From NCBI GenBank assembly GCA_910592005.1, contig CAJVPP010000114.1, positions 1 to 47,398 on the forward strand: 47,398 bases of DNA, given 5' to 3'. The position numbers and the translations under genes were made by a program. Below are positions 1 to 13,025 of this stretch, in pieces. The notes beneath the pieces were generated by a model. That model had not been told where the DNA came from, ran no database searches, and was given only the letters and a program-made list of their open reading frames with translations. Position 1 is the first letter of the stretch. Each line of letters starts with the position of its first letter. Source of the DNA: Funneliformis mosseae. Lineage: Eukaryota > Glomeromycota > Glomeromycetes > Glomerales > Glomeraceae.

Positions 1-874
1 AAAAACAATTTTGTGATCTGAAGAATAGAGATCAGGAGTGTCAATGTAGGAAAATAAAAATTCTGAAGTGAAATTATATGAAGCAAAAATAGTGTCGATT
101 CGAGAACTATGAAGTCCTGAATTGTATGTTGATTGGGTGTATCATAACATATGTCATAGAGATCGATAAAATTCAGGACAAAAAGTTTTTGATAGAATTC
201 CATTTGCCAATGAATCGATTTTTCTTTGCGGACAAGTGACCAATATGTGTCTAAGTTGGCATTAAAATCACCTAGAATTATAGTTCTGAAGTTAGACTTA
301 AGACCTTCCTTGATGTGGGTAATAATTTTTTTATGTAATTTCAACTGTTCTTTCTTGATTCACGTTTCAGTAGAGGCGTATAAATAAATACAAAAGATTC
401 TAAGCTTAATGTTACCAGCTAAGTAAAGGTTGACATAGATAATCTATTATGATTTAAAAATGGTTTTTGAACATAAATTGCCCAAGATTTTTTGATTAGG
501 ATGCCAACACTGGCATGAGTGTCGATGTTGTGATTTCAGTAGGAAGAATAATAGGGATCAGCTGAATTGCGAAAAGTTTGATCAGCTTTGTGTCTGGTTT
601 CTATAAGGCCAACAAAATCAGTATTGAAATCTGAGAAAGTGTTATGAATAAATTGATTTTTGATCGAACATTGAAGAGAATTGACATTGTGTGTAGTAAA
701 AGTGATAGTAGGGGCAGGTGAAGATGTAATATCTGGTCGGGATAAAAACATGGGTGTATCGTTATCAGTATTAAGAAGATTGTTATTATTATTATCAATT
801 ATGATTAAAGATAAGGGTTAAGAGTGAGAGAATTATTGCGTGTTCTTATTAGCAAAAAGAGTGATTTGAGCCAT
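1..874 (-). pseudogene. LINE ORF2 start, endonuclease domain, partial and broken
   Basis: Start of the LINE polyprotein, ATG at 874-872, with a stop after 13 codons. Endonuclease/exonuclease/phosphatase hallmarks follow in order: 'THNVNSLQ' near 690-665, 'GLIETRHK' near 610-590, 'SVGILIKK' near 520-497, 'GDFNA' at 258-272 and 'SDHKIV' at the very edge (about 8-25). These are the metal-binding and catalytic motifs that nick target DNA in LINEs. The motifs sit in different frames, so at least two indels are present. RT is beyond the window. Confidence 0.78.
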
Positions 875-886
875 TGTCTCTTTTAA

Positions 887-2518
887 TTATTTATGAAGAT
901 CTCCGATGATAGCATTTTGTTTATCCATATATTCTTGAAGTTTGGGGTCGACAGGTTTAGAAGTGGAGGTGTTTTCATCAGATAATGAGTTAGCAATACG
1001 AGTGCATTTTTTTTGATTGAAATTTAAGACTAAGTCATGTGAAGTGGATTTATAGGGGATGTTAGAGGTGAAGAGGATGGAGGTAGAGTCTGAATTGAAT
1101 TCATGCTTTTCTAATTTCAAGATGCGTGCTTCTAATTCAGACATATCTTTTTGCATCTTTGTTAACATGTTAAGGATTTTGTCAAGTTTTTTATTTGTTT
1201 CGTCTGATGCAGTATTTTGAGGATTGTGAATGAAATCGTTAATTATTTGTGGTCTTTTTCCTTTGTTGATGATTGGTTTTGAAGGAGTAGGAGTTTGTTG
1301 GTTTATCCTCTTTTGGGTGGTGTTTTTAACAATAAATGAGCGAGATCCAACAGGTTTGAAACGATTGTAGAGTCATTAAATGGAAGGTAATTTAGATCTA
1401 AGGGGTCTGGGTTTATCAACATCGTCTGTTGATTTTTTTTGTTCTAGAATTATAGGGCATTTCATGACTATGTGGTTAGCTGCATCACATTTGTGGCAGC
1501 ATTTGGAGTCAGTTACACACCATTGTAATTCATTATTACCAAAAGCGTAATCATTGGTGATGGCTTTCTTTAAGTCCTCAGCTGATTCAAAATAAAGAAT
1601 GACGAATGGTCTGGGTTTATAGTTATTCGAATGGGAGATATAGCAAAATTTGCTTTGACAGCAAGCATAATATCTTGGAGGTTACGAGCAGAAGTTCCAA
1701 AGGGAAGGTTGGTTAATTTAACCTTGTATTCATTTCTTTCTTTGACTTGTTCTGGTGAGAAGCATGCAGGGTAAATGCGAACACAATTATTGTAAATATA
1801 CCTAGACCATGTTGTGTAAAACAATTTGATTGCATCTGGATTGTCATAGGTGATATATGCATGTTGCTATAGGTCTTTGATTTGCATGCGGATATTTGTG
1901 ATAGTACCATATTTGAAGAAGATTGAGGTGATCATATCTTTTTTCAGGCTGAGGTGAATGTTAGTAATACACAAAGTTCTGTTTTAGAATTGTGTGTTAT
2001 CCTTATGCTCAGTATAATCCACAAATTTATCAATACCCAAATCAGGAAGTTTGGTGGTGAGCACGGCTTGCATAGATTCTGCATTATCGAAGTAAATAAC
2101 TGCAGAACACACAAAATTACACGACGTACATTCAGCCCTCTGAATGCATTGTTATGCGCAAATATATTGTTGATCACATGGATGATTTAGGGGTAGGGAG
2201 TTCCTTAATATTTTTGCTAATAGAGGCAGCGCAAGCAAAAGGAGAAGGGCGAGAAATAATGATAAAGTCTGAGATTTCAGTCTTTATGTTCATATCATCT
2301 TCTATGGAAACAAATTCTTGGGTATCGAGAACATTGAAAAGTGAGGTAGTTTGTCTAACGTAAGTATCTTCAATAATATTCTTATCACTAACCAAGGATG
2401 GGTTAGACTTTTCTCTAAGGCGAGAAGAATCGCTAGCCTCTAGTTACTTAGCTTTGAGCAAGTTGTAATGACCTTTATTAGATTTATTTATGGAAGTTTT
2501 TGCAGATTTTCTAACCAT
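887..2518 (-). pseudogene. LINE ORF1 (RRM-like + CCHC zinc knuckle), broken
   Basis: ORF1 nucleic-acid-binding protein of the minus-strand LINE. The start is ATG at 2518-2516; an in-frame TAA follows after about 22 codons where Gln fits the context. Around 1990-1800 there is an RRM-like unit (strand 'LCITNI', then 'QHAYITY'), and a second RRM-like strand 'YKVKLTNLPFG' lies near 1735-1700. A zinc knuckle of form C-x2-C-x4-H-x4-C (CHKC DAAN H IVMK C) lies at about 1465-1510 with all four ligands intact. The C-terminal 90 residues (1168-890) are helical and Glu/Lys-rich, probably coiled coil. TAA at 887-889 ends the ORF, 12 nt before the ORF2 ATG. Several frameshifts and stops separate the pieces. 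The role in retrotransposon RNP formation is family knowledge. Confidence 0.75.
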
Positions 2519-4996
2519 TTTATTAAATTTTTCGAATAAAATAAACTCTTTCAAATATATTAAACTTTTTGTAAATAGTGAGCTAAAGAACTAGCTAACA
2601 GAGTTGTAGATTTTAAATAAAAGTTTTTGAAGCGAAATAATTTTATTTTCTCAGTAAATTTCTAATATTTTAGAAATTAAGGGTGAAAGGAGAAAGAGTT
2701 TTTTTTAATAAAGTTTAAATTAACCTATTTTGTGTAAACCAATAAAATAGTTATTCTGTATCATATGACCTCGTAACTGCGGCACTGCCTTGCTTTTACA
2801 TGTATTTGTTATAATTACTGAAACTCATATTTACAAATTATTGATGTTTAAACTTTAATATAACTTTTATCTTCTTGAAATATTACTGTACTTATTATTT
2901 ATTATTTAATAAAAATCTTATATTTTAATTAATCTATTATTTCTCATTTTTGTTATTCTTATTTTTTTTACTGTAACTGCAAATAATTATTTAAATATAA
3001 TTTCATTAAATGCAATTCAATTTTAAAATAAAATTATGATTTTTGAATTTTATATTTTTCCTTTTTTATTTTAAATGATTAGAAATTTTTTACAAATTAT
3101 TAAAAAAATCTAAAAAAAAATTGTATAATTTATAAATTTTTAAATATAAGAATAATTTTTATATCAAATATTGATCTAAAAAACATTATATTTCTTTTCT
3201 CTTTAATGATTTGGTAATATTTATTTTAAAGTTAATATATTAATATAATAAACTATAAAATTCTTAATTACATATCTATTAAAAGTATTTTTAATATATT
3301 AATTATAAAATGTTTAATATATTTCTTATAATAAAAGTTAAAACAAAAAAGTAAATATATTTATTATAATTATATTATAAAAATTTCTTGTTACAAATTA
3401 TAAGTAAAATATATTTTAAAAAAAATGTTACAACTAATTATACTAGTATGATTAAACATATGTAACAAAACTTACAAATGTATTATAATATTAAATATTA
3501 AAATGTTAAGCATATTAGACATTTTAAATATATTAAATAAAGTTAATATATTAGATATAGTAGATATAGTAAACATATTAATATAATTAATATAGTTAAT
3601 ATATTTGATATATTTAAACATTATATATATAATTAAAACTGTATAATTATAGCTTTTCATAGATAGTGATAAAGAATAGACTGATAGTTATATGTAAAGT
3701 ATAGTTCTATGCTACTCTCCTCTGCTTAGTGAATTTTCTTGCATATTTTATTTATTTCTTTCTTCTTATATTTATTATTTATTATTTCTTATTTTAATAA
3801 ATTATCTTTTAAACCTCAAATTTTGTGTAAAACTTGAATAAAAAAATTATTATAATTACTTGAATTAAATATTTATATAATCAAACAACTTAAACTACTT
3901 TAAAACTAATAACAGAATATTTTAATTTATTACAGAACTACAAAAAAGTTAAATCTCAAACATTTCTTCTAACTATTATAATTCATAAAGATTATATATT
4001 AATACTAATCATAATTAAATATTACTTTAAACTTATTAAACAAATTTAGAGATTTAGCAAATTATCTAAATAGTAAAAGATAAATTTAATAAATTATATT
4101 AATTAAAAATAAGTAAAACTCAAGAAAAGATAAAACTATATTAAACTTATAAAAATGATAAAGTTATATCAAAAGCTTAAAAAAATTAATAAAACTAAAA
4201 TTTATATATTTAAATAATTTAGATAAACAGTTTAATCATAATTTTATATTATTATCTTTATATTATATTAAATTATTTTTTTAAATGATTTTAAATATAT
4301 AATAATTTAAATATTTATAAGAAAAAATATATTTGTTTAAGAAAAAATTCAAAATATTTATTTAAGTACTTGTATTTAAATTATTTTTATACTTTTTAAA
4401 TATACTTATATTTCTTTTACATAATTTTTCTATTAAAACATCTATAAAATTTGTAAATTTTTAAAAAACCTTCATAAAAATTATTATATTTATCCTTTAA
4501 ATTATAGTCAAATCTTAATATAGTGAATTCTTAATATAATGAATTTTTTGAACAAATATAATAAAAGTAATTTTGTTATATTGAATTAACCAATCAAATC
4601 TCTTAAAATCTTTGCTATGACGTTATAACAAGAATTAACTGTATATATATTTGTAAGCAAAATTATTTATTAATTAATTAAAATAAAATTAGAAAATATT
4701 TTTACAAATAGGCTATAATATAATTGTCAAAAAAATTAAAAAATTTTTTTTTAAATTAATTTTATAAATATATATTATATTATTCCTTAAAACATAAGTA
4801 TAAAATTAGTTATAAAATATTGTAAAAAAATTATAATATTTTAATATCTAGTAATCATAAAATAATAAAATAAAGTTTATTAAATTTATTATATTAAGAT
4901 ATATCTAATGATAGTATTTTAAATTTTAAATTAATAATTATTAATATACAGTATATCAATTTTTCAATTTTCAATTTTTAAAATAATTTATTATCT
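2519..4996. other. AT-rich gene-free stretch
   Basis: Very AT-rich DNA with no ORF showing domain motifs or codon structure. A small GC-richer patch at about 2765-2800 may belong to the 5' end of the minus-strand LINE. Short ATA/TTA-type simple repeats occur near 3530-3620. I see nothing else. Confidence 0.6.
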
Positions 4997-5014
4997 AATG
5001 ATTATAAAAATATA
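4997..5014. repeat. 5' target-site duplication of the plus-strand LINE
   Basis: An 18-bp sequence (AATGATTATAAAAATATA) is repeated without mismatch at 13008-13025, directly after the poly(A) run. It brackets the LINE at 5015-13009. The first one or two As are ambiguous because the 3' copy abuts the A tail. Confidence 0.85.
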
Positions 5015-5041
5015 TACTCTTTCTACTGATCTTTTTGATCA

Positions 5042-7009
5042 AATGTCTCCAATAACTAAAAAATAAAGTACATATGGAAAAAAACCTGAACCTTACAATA
5101 AAATACTTCAAACTCTTTAGAAATAGTAAAGAATCTAATGCATCATTCTCTAATGAATACGGAAAAACAAAAATAATGATACAGTTACTAAAATTACAAA
5201 AAGACAAAAAATTGAAACTTCAAAACTCAATATCATTCTAACAGTTATAGAAACTCCAAATAATACTACTCTAACAGTTACAGAAACTCCAAAAATTACT
5301 CAACTAATACCAAATACCATGCAACCTACTTCTACCATTCTTCAAAATAACTTTGTTTTTGAAGACTCCAAAGTCTATAAAATGAAAATAGATTCTGCTA
5401 AAAAAACTCCACTTTCTTTATCACAAGAAACTAGTACAAATGATTCTATACATGCAAAGAACTCAACAAATAATACTAGTTAATCTTCATATACACCTTC
5501 CACTGACAAAAAAAAGAATAAACAATTCTCTTAGGCTGACCAAGTTGAAAAAAATGTAAACGTTTCTGACTAATCACGTAATACTAACGTAAAAGATACT
5601 ACTTTTAACATTATTATCTCTTTAACGTATTTTTTTTGCATCGGATAATACTACAGATATCACTGGCAAATCTATCGCTAATAAAAGAAATTTCATCAAC
5701 AGGCTTTTTGTTAACTTTCCTGATTATCAAGAAACTTTGTATAACTCTAAATTAAGAAAATTCTTTGTTTATTTTCAAACTCTTGATTAATTAACACATG
5801 CTATTATAAAAGTTTAGAAGATACAACACAATCCCATGTTTGTGATCACTGATTTATCTGCCAAAAAACAACAGATAAATACTGAAAAAAAAGATGTATT
5901 AAAGTCAATGATATTCTCTATTTGTTAAATCAGATGTAGTATGAAATTTTCCAATAATAAGGTATTATTATCAGATTTTCAATAATTACCAGAGTCTCTG
6001 GCAAATAGCATTCATAGTCTATGAATCACCTGATGCTATAAAATCCTTTTACAATAACGTATGGTCTTTACCATTATTAAATTTCACAGTTCGTATTAAA
6101 CCTACTGACCTTGATACTATGCAATTAATTTTATGATAATAATTTAAAATGAAACTAACTGAATTACTATTTAACGTAATATAATGAAATCTACTAACCT
6201 TCCTAGAATCTATTAAAGCAAAAAATATATTTATACCACATGATCTTTAATATCGTAATTGTCTTTATGCATACATCAACTTTGACAACCAAGATGATTA
6301 TGACTCTGCGATCAAATCTCAATATAAATTTAAATCAATTATATTATTATGGATTAATCCTACTGCCCTTCACTATAGAAGATGTGACAATCCTGAATAT
6401 GAAGCTAAAGACTACACATCTCAAAAACCTTTAAACTCATATAGGCAATTATATGATCATTTTAAATCAGCTACTTACAGACCTCCTTGGAAAACCAATT
6501 TGCATCCAAATAACTACACTGTAAATATACAATCAAATCAAAATCAACGAAGTTCATATGCTGATGCTCTGAAAACCAATAAGAATTCAAAGCATCAACA
6601 ATAAATTTCAGATGTTTCTATTGCTCTAAACGATATTTTGAAACGTTTGACTAATATAGATAATAAATTAATCACTCTTAATAACGAAATTATTACAGTG
6701 AAAAATAAAATCATTATTCTCTAAGAAAACTAAGAAGACATAGACTATCACATAACTAAATTGGAAAAATATAACAATATTGTTCATACTAAAGAAGTAT
6801 ATGACAGTGAAATGGAATTTGATGATTCTCAAGAATTACCACTCAAAGTATCATGCGATTAACCTTCTTCAAATCCTTTAACTAACACATCTTCTCTAGA
6901 TAAAGTTATCAGTTTAGAAAATCAATTTGTAGAATCCCAATCTGAAATCAAAAATATCGCGAATAGTATTCAACAAATCCTTCAAACGCTTCTTTCTTCT
7001 TCTAAATGA
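5042..7009 (+). pseudogene. LINE ORF1 (two RRM-like folds, degenerate zinc knuckle, coiled coil)
   Basis: The first ATG lies 28 nt inside the element; the natural end is TGA at 7007-7009, and the span is a multiple of three (656 codons). The N-terminal third is Ser/Thr/Asn-rich. An RRM-like segment ('AFIVYESPDAIKSFY') is near 6009-6056 and a second, with 'YAYINFDN', near 6265-6290. The zinc knuckle at 6374-6415 keeps the C-x2-C-x4-H-x4-C spacing but reads Tyr, Cys, Tyr, Tyr: three ligands differ from the expected Cys/His by single transitions. Heptad-like Leu/Ile segments at 6640-6780 and 6895-7000 suggest coiled coil. In-frame TAA codons at Gln-like positions are scattered throughout. Confidence 0.75.
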
Positions 7010-10000
7010 GTGTACAACTAACTAACAATAATAATATAGGATCACATCACATATTCTCATAATAATAATTTTCTTTCAAATAACTCTTTCACAAATATTA
7101 TTAACAACCCAAACTATAGATAAGAGACGAAACCCCTTAATAACAGTCGAAACTTAGACAAAACTATATTAAAAATCATAATAAGAGATACGATAAAATC
7201 CATTCGATACGACGAAAGCTAAAACTGTCAAAACTATATTAAAAACAAAGAAAAGGGTATAACGAAATTATTTTGAGAAGGTTTCAGCAGGCATCTATAA
7301 CCCAAACCTTATTTTCTTTGTAACACATAATGTTAGAAATTGTTCATCATAAACCAAACTTCAAAATATTGACTCTTTCTTTAACAATTTTAATATAGAT
7401 ATATTAGGTTTAAGTGAAACTTATCTTAACCTGTTATAAGTTTATCATTTAATAAGAACATTCATAACAAATCTTTTAAATATTTTTTTATTCTTCTAAT
7501 TATCATCAAAACTATCAAGGTGTCAGATTGATAGTTTGTAACAATCTGAGTACACACATTTTTAATCAAGCTTTTTTTTGATTGTATTATTTATCTTGAC
7601 TTTCAATTTAAAAACAAATTCAAACTTAGGGTTATTTAAGTTTACTTACTTGCTTCTTATCATGATAAAAAAGATTATCAATATCGTCTTCAAGTCCAAA
7701 AAAAATTGATGAACATTTTAATAGATAGTTTACATCATAATTTTTATATCATTCTAATGAAAGATTTTAATATAGACATAAGTAAAAAATATAGATCTAA
7801 ACTTCAAAAGCAGCTGCAAAATTTCCTTCATAATATTATTAACCTTGGTTTCATTTACATTCTCATCCCCTTCCAATCCATATACCCCCTACATTCCGTT
7901 CCTCTTCTTCCTATGATTCAACTTCTCATATAGACTACATCTTTACCTCTACTAATCTATCACATGACCTCACTTTATTTTACATTCTAAACGACTCCTG
8001 TTATCTTTATTCAACTGATCACTATCTATTACTTATTACTCTTTATAAAAAAAATTTTTTTTTCAAACATCCTCAGCCTATCAAAAACAACATAAAATTA
8101 TAAAATAGTCCTTTTTTATAATAAAACTACTTATCTTCATTGGGATCTCTTTTCAAATAAAGCTGATTTATTACTTAAACAAAATCCTAAATTTAACGAT
8201 ATTTCTATCTAAGACCTTTGCACTTCTAACCATATAATCAATAAAGCATAAGAGTTCTTTACCCAAACTGTTATGAAGTCAGCATCTAAATACATCCCAA
8301 AATAAATCACATCAGCTCATCACAATTCCCTTTACTTATGTTTAAATTTCTCAATTCACAAACAAATTAATAAAATTCAAAAATTTTATTATCGATATAA
8401 AATTTTTTCTCTATCATCTTCTTCTTCCAACATTACCTTACAAATATTTTCTCCATTTCATTCAAAGACCACAATTTTATTCTAAAAACTGCAGCTAAAC
8501 ATTTTATTTCTTCTAGTTTATTAGATGGTCATTATGATAATAACTGCTTACTTTTATACATAAATAAACTAAAGCATGACATTCTGAAACTATTATATGC
8601 AAAACAACTTATAATTAGTCAAAAAGAAAATAATGAACACATACATCAATTTATTCAAAGACGCATTGATAATTTCAAAGATGCTTTTATAAAAATGATA
8701 GATTCTTTCTTGAAAAGAAACAGAAAGACTATCATACTAGACCGTATCTTAGTAAATCATAATACACCTGATTAACATCTGGCTTTAGATCCTGATGCTA
8801 TCAAACTTCATATTGCACAACATTTCTAAACTGTCGCTGGCTCTACAAATAAATACATCACAGATCTGAGCAATAACAATTTCTCTTCAAACTGGCCTAT
8901 TTGGAAAAGATACTATGATCCTATTGATGACATTCCTAATGACGCCTATGATACTCTTATGGATCTCCCATCAATTGATAAATGGAATAATATTATTAAA
9001 CACCTACCTAATTGAAAAACTCTAGGTCTATCGAAGATTACTAATAAGCTATTAAAGAAACTAGATCTAAAATGCAAAAATTTCCTCTACAATATTATTT
9101 GTGCATGCTTAATTAATAAATTTACTCTAACACAGTAAAATTTAGCTTACATATATTCAATTCTAAAGCCTAAACTATGAAACTATCAACTTGATAATAC
9201 TAGACCATTTATACTGCTTAAAACAGTCAGAAAAGTCTTTGTCAAATTATTGAATCTACGTTTACAAGATATATTCATTAAGAATAAAGTTCTTAAAGAA
9301 CTCAACTTCGCTGATTTACCACACCAATTGACACTAGAATCTTTGCATATAATTAATAATATCTTAGAAATCCACCGTCTAAAAAAGAAAATGCTTGAGT
9401 ACTACAAATTGGATATTTATATACTGTTTCAAGATATATCTAAAGCATATAATCATGTTAATATTTATATGTTAATAAAAGCTCTTCACAGACTAAAAAT
9501 TCTAGAGTCTTTTATAACACTCATTACCAATTTATTTCTCAATAGAAAAAATAGTGTCTTCACTTCATATGATAATACTGACTTTTATAATGTCATTGTT
9601 GGCATTGATCAAGAAGAGGTCATCTCTTCACTTTTATGGGTTATTTATTATAATTCTCTTATTTTCTTGTATGTAAAATTCCAACCTAGATTATATTTTA
9701 AAAGTATCATGGTCTTCTAACATTAATAATATAGAAACAAAAACTATTACAACTTCTATTCTTAATTCAGCATATATGGATGACACAATATAGATTACTA
9801 ATAGTTGCACTAAATTAAAAAACATTTTTGACATAGCACAATCCTTTTTTGACCTTAATTCAATGCAAGTTAAATTGAAAAATCCTTTATAGTAACTTCT
9901 GAAGCAACAATAAATGATATCTCATTTTACAGCACCTATTTAAATAATTCAGTAACTATATTAACAAAAAAACCTAATGAATCAATCAAATATCTAGGCG

Positions 10001-12752
10001 TCTGAATTTTAGCTCTATATAACAAAAAGTTCGTCAAATAACAATTAGAAAATGAGATCACTGATTTAATTTTGAAACTCAATACCAAGCCTATCACAGA
10101 CAAACAACTTAAATATCTCTGCAACCAAGTTCTTATTTCTCAGCTTGAGTATTAATCTCAACTTATTGTTTTTTCACAAAAAGAATGCCTTACCCTATTC
10201 TTCTGCATTCATACTTTTATCAAAGATAAACTCAAATTCAACAAATACACTCCTAATAGTATACTGTTTAATAAATTAGCATTTGGATTCAATGATTTAG
10301 CATCTAATATATTACACTTTAAACTACAATATTTCACTTTAATTATCAATGAAGATGTTTCAAAATCACTGCTTTCTTTAACGATTAAAATCCGCCTTAA
10401 ACAAGTCCAAAACTTTTTTTGGTTACCTGATGATCTGATTACATATTAGGCATCACAATTAAAAAATTTGAGACATGACAATTACCTCTGTAATATGCTC
10501 ACCAAGCTCCTTTCTCAATGCAAAGAACTGTTTCCACTGCTTCTGACTTTTACATTCAAGGAGATACCAGAACACTTAATTCAATCATCCTATGAAAGAA
10601 GAAATAGATCCCTCACTTAAAAGATGTAAAGCTTTATTCCTTGATCAATTTGTTACTCAAGGAGAATTTTTAATGAAATATTACGATCTCTCTTTTAAAG
10701 CCAACACTTTAAACTGAGAAGCTATTTCAGGATAGTTTCTTGCTCTACAAAACTTTGTTCTTTTAAACCCTATTCATATAAATTGCCTCAAACTAGAATA
10801 CTGTTTTGCTAACTTTGTCTCACAAGGTTATATCACTATTGCTACTTCTAACAGTAAGAAAAAATCTTCCTGAATAACCTTTTGGACTCCACCAAAATAG
10901 AATTATTACAACTTACAATATTCCAGTCAAGAAATTATTGAAAAAGCTATAAGATCACATTTTGTCTCCAACAAAGTTGCTATACAACATTATGTTAATA
11001 ACTCTACCCTCAACTATGATCCTAGATCAGTCTCAAAAAATAAAACCTATTTACCCTATGTTCAGGATATTCTTTTAATTCATCAATACTAATATTTAAT
11101 TTTAATGCATCTGTTACTGCTTGTCTTTATAGTAACGTAATCAATACTGATCTTCCACAAGTTATTGATGTCACTTATTTTTCCTCTGTAAATGATAACA
11201 AACTGTATCTTCTCAAATGTAATATTTGGTCTATTATTGATCAAGCAAAACAATACTATATAATAGTATGTCTACCTACTGTTATGTCAAATAACCTCAC
11301 TTTAAGTTCTTCTCTATTTATTAATATTTTTAATATATTATTAAATAATGGTATTAGCTCATCCCTATTAAAATTTTATTATGCTCTTCAAAACGAATGA
11401 TTTCTTATATTTTATACAGATAGTTCTCACAAATTTGTTTCTTTACCTCCTACTTCATATTTAAGTTCTGCATTTTATTTGATACATGACTTCTTAAACA
11501 TAGCATTCTCAGCTGCTGTTTCTGCTATCTGGGCTAATTCTATTAATGCTAAAATATTTGCTCTTCTCTTAGTCCTGTTAATTAGTCCTTCGTCTTCTTT
11601 AATTTCTATTTATACTGTCAGTTTAGCTCTTATTCATACTTACAATTATATAGTTAGATCAAATGCAATACAATATTCTTCACTCATGTTTAAAGTTTCC
11701 TTTTACATTTTTTGGTCAATTATTTTTAAAATCATTGAGAAACGATAAATCACTATTTCTCTTTTTAAAGTTACTGCACACTCTAATGATCTATATAATG
11801 ATAAGGCTGATCAGTTAGCAAAATCTTCTCTTCTTTCTCTCCTCTAACTTTATTCTTAAATCATATTTTTTTTATTAACTATATACCTATATTTAACAAC
11901 ATGCCTATATATCGCCCTTTATATTCATTTTTAAAAGATTATACTAATACTAAATATTTTTCTGATTATTATCATCTTAAACAAAACACTAAGTATCAAT
12001 ATCTATAAGTGAATTAGCTTTTAACTTTTCATTTTATTCAATCTGGATTTGCATTTGTCACATCTTTTACTGAAACAAGAAACCGTAGTAGAAAACTTAA
12101 ATTTCTTCTAGAACAGCTCCTGATAGTTTAATTTATGAAAGTCATTCAACTTCAGTTATATTTACCTTTCTGGAAATGCTGTCGATGTAATAATTATAAC
12201 GAAGATTTCAACCATATTTGACTTTGTTCTACTATCAGACAAAATATGTGATCCCTGATCTCTGAATCCATTGCTCATTTAAAATTACAATTATTTATTT
12301 ATACTTCTAAATCTGTATTTGCAGACAATATCAATAATCTTTTAAACCCTTCACATATTATATGATCACTACAAGCAAATCCACATGATTTCTTCTTTAT
12401 TGATCTTATAAAAGACATTGTTCCTAATATTTTGTTATTAATCTTAATAACATTCACCAAATCCTCCTCTACCACCTTATCTATCCTCTTCTCTTTTTTC
12501 AATTTTATTTTTACTCAAGCTTATAACAATAAATGGAAAACTAGATATGCTTTAACTTTAGATAAAGAAAGATCCTTATATATAATGAAGAGACAGAAGA
12601 AAAGTAATTTTGCTACATATAATATTACCTTTTTCATTAATAGTTTCTCTAATACTTTATTTGCTAATAACACAGATACTCTTGATCATATTACTCTAAT
12701 TAATAACTCTTACAAACATAGTTACCATTGGTTTCTCTTCTTAGATAGGTAA
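7006..12752 (+). pseudogene. LINE ORF2 (endonuclease-RT-RNase H-zinc finger), broken
   Basis: ATG at 7006-7008 overlaps the ORF1 stop (ATGA). Domains in order are: an endonuclease start ('THNVRNCSS' and 'DILGLSET', about 7327-7420); RT from about 8930, with 'FQDISKAYNHVN' near 9430 and the YMDD box at 9773-9784; RNase H near 11410-11850 ('FYTDSS', 'SINAKIFALLL', 'NDKADQLAK'); and a C-terminal Cys/His cluster ('CRCNNYNEDFNHI') near 12180-12230. Stops replace conserved residues, e.g. TGA at 9013-9015, TAG at 9791-9793 and TGA at 10003-10005, all Trp-like. The RNase H second acidic residue reads Lys. The terminal TAA is at 12750-12752. One or more indels shift frame, so the total length is not a multiple of three. 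Confidence 0.85.
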
Positions 12753-12960
12753 TAACCAGTTGCTTAACGATTTCTTTCATAGTTTAGTATTGATGATTAT
12801 TCAGTAAATCTTTATAATTGAAATCAGACAGGACAATTAGTTGGTCTAGTAAGAGCTAGTTTTCTAGTAATAAATATTAGGCAGCAATTTTTATTTTTTT
12901 ACTTTTATACTTGTCTTGGAATTTTCATGTATTTTATACTGAAATTTGTTTTTTATACAT

Positions 12961-13009
12961 AATAAAATTTTGCATCACCACGTCTTTAAAAAAAAAAAAA
13001 AAAAAAAAA
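12961..13009 (+). terminator. LINE polyadenylation signal and poly(A) tail
   Basis: AATAAA at 12961-12966 lies about 20 nt before an uninterrupted run of 22 As (12988-13009). The tail is followed immediately by the 3' target-site duplication. This is the signature of target-primed reverse transcription of a polyadenylated transcript. Confidence 0.85.
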
Positions 13010-13025
13010 TGATTATAAAAATATA
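13008..13025. repeat. 3' target-site duplication of the plus-strand LINE
   Basis: Exact partner of 4997-5014; the sequences on the outer sides differ at once, which fixes the boundary. Confidence 0.85.

Larger units (their letters stand above)
1..2518 (-). mobile_element. LINE (non-LTR retrotransposon), 5' part, truncated by window edge
   Basis: The minus strand carries, in order, an ORF1 with RRM-like segments and a CCHC zinc knuckle, then an apurinic-type endonuclease (start of ORF2). This order is typical of LINEs of the two-ORF type. The window begins inside the endonuclease, so RT and the 3' end lie outside. The 5' limit is not sharply defined; the first ORF1 ATG is at 2518-2516 and AT-rich sequence follows upstream. 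Reading frames are interrupted by stops and small indels, so the copy is dead. Family and order are seen directly; the exact clade is not determined. Confidence 0.82.
5015..13009 (+). mobile_element. Full-length LINE retrotransposon, inactivated
   Basis: An approximately 8.0-kb element bounded by an 18-bp perfect target-site duplication (4997-5014 and 13008-13025) and ending in about 22 As. It has a short 5' leader, ORF1 (5042-7009), ORF2 (7006-12752) and an AATAAA signal before the tail. Dozens of in-frame TAA, TAG and TGA codons replace Gln, Trp or Arg, and there are a few indels. Structure says full-length and fairly recent; coding state says dead. The family is a two-ORF LINE with endonuclease, RT and RNase H; it is not the same subfamily as the minus-strand copy at 1-2518, judged from the ORF1 sequences. 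Confidence 0.9.

Noticed and set aside
3472..3660. ORF rich in Ile/Asn/Tyr
   Set aside because: Product of an ATA/TTA simple-repeat tract; composition is that of AT-rich noncoding DNA.
5042..12752. Alternative genetic code (TAA/TAG read as Gln)
   Set aside because: TAA/TAG do fall at many Gln-like positions, but TGA and TAG also replace Trp, and Pro-to-Leu, Gly-to-Ser and Cys-to-Tyr changes go with them. The three intact genes use TAA or TAG as true stops. Mutation explains more than recoding.
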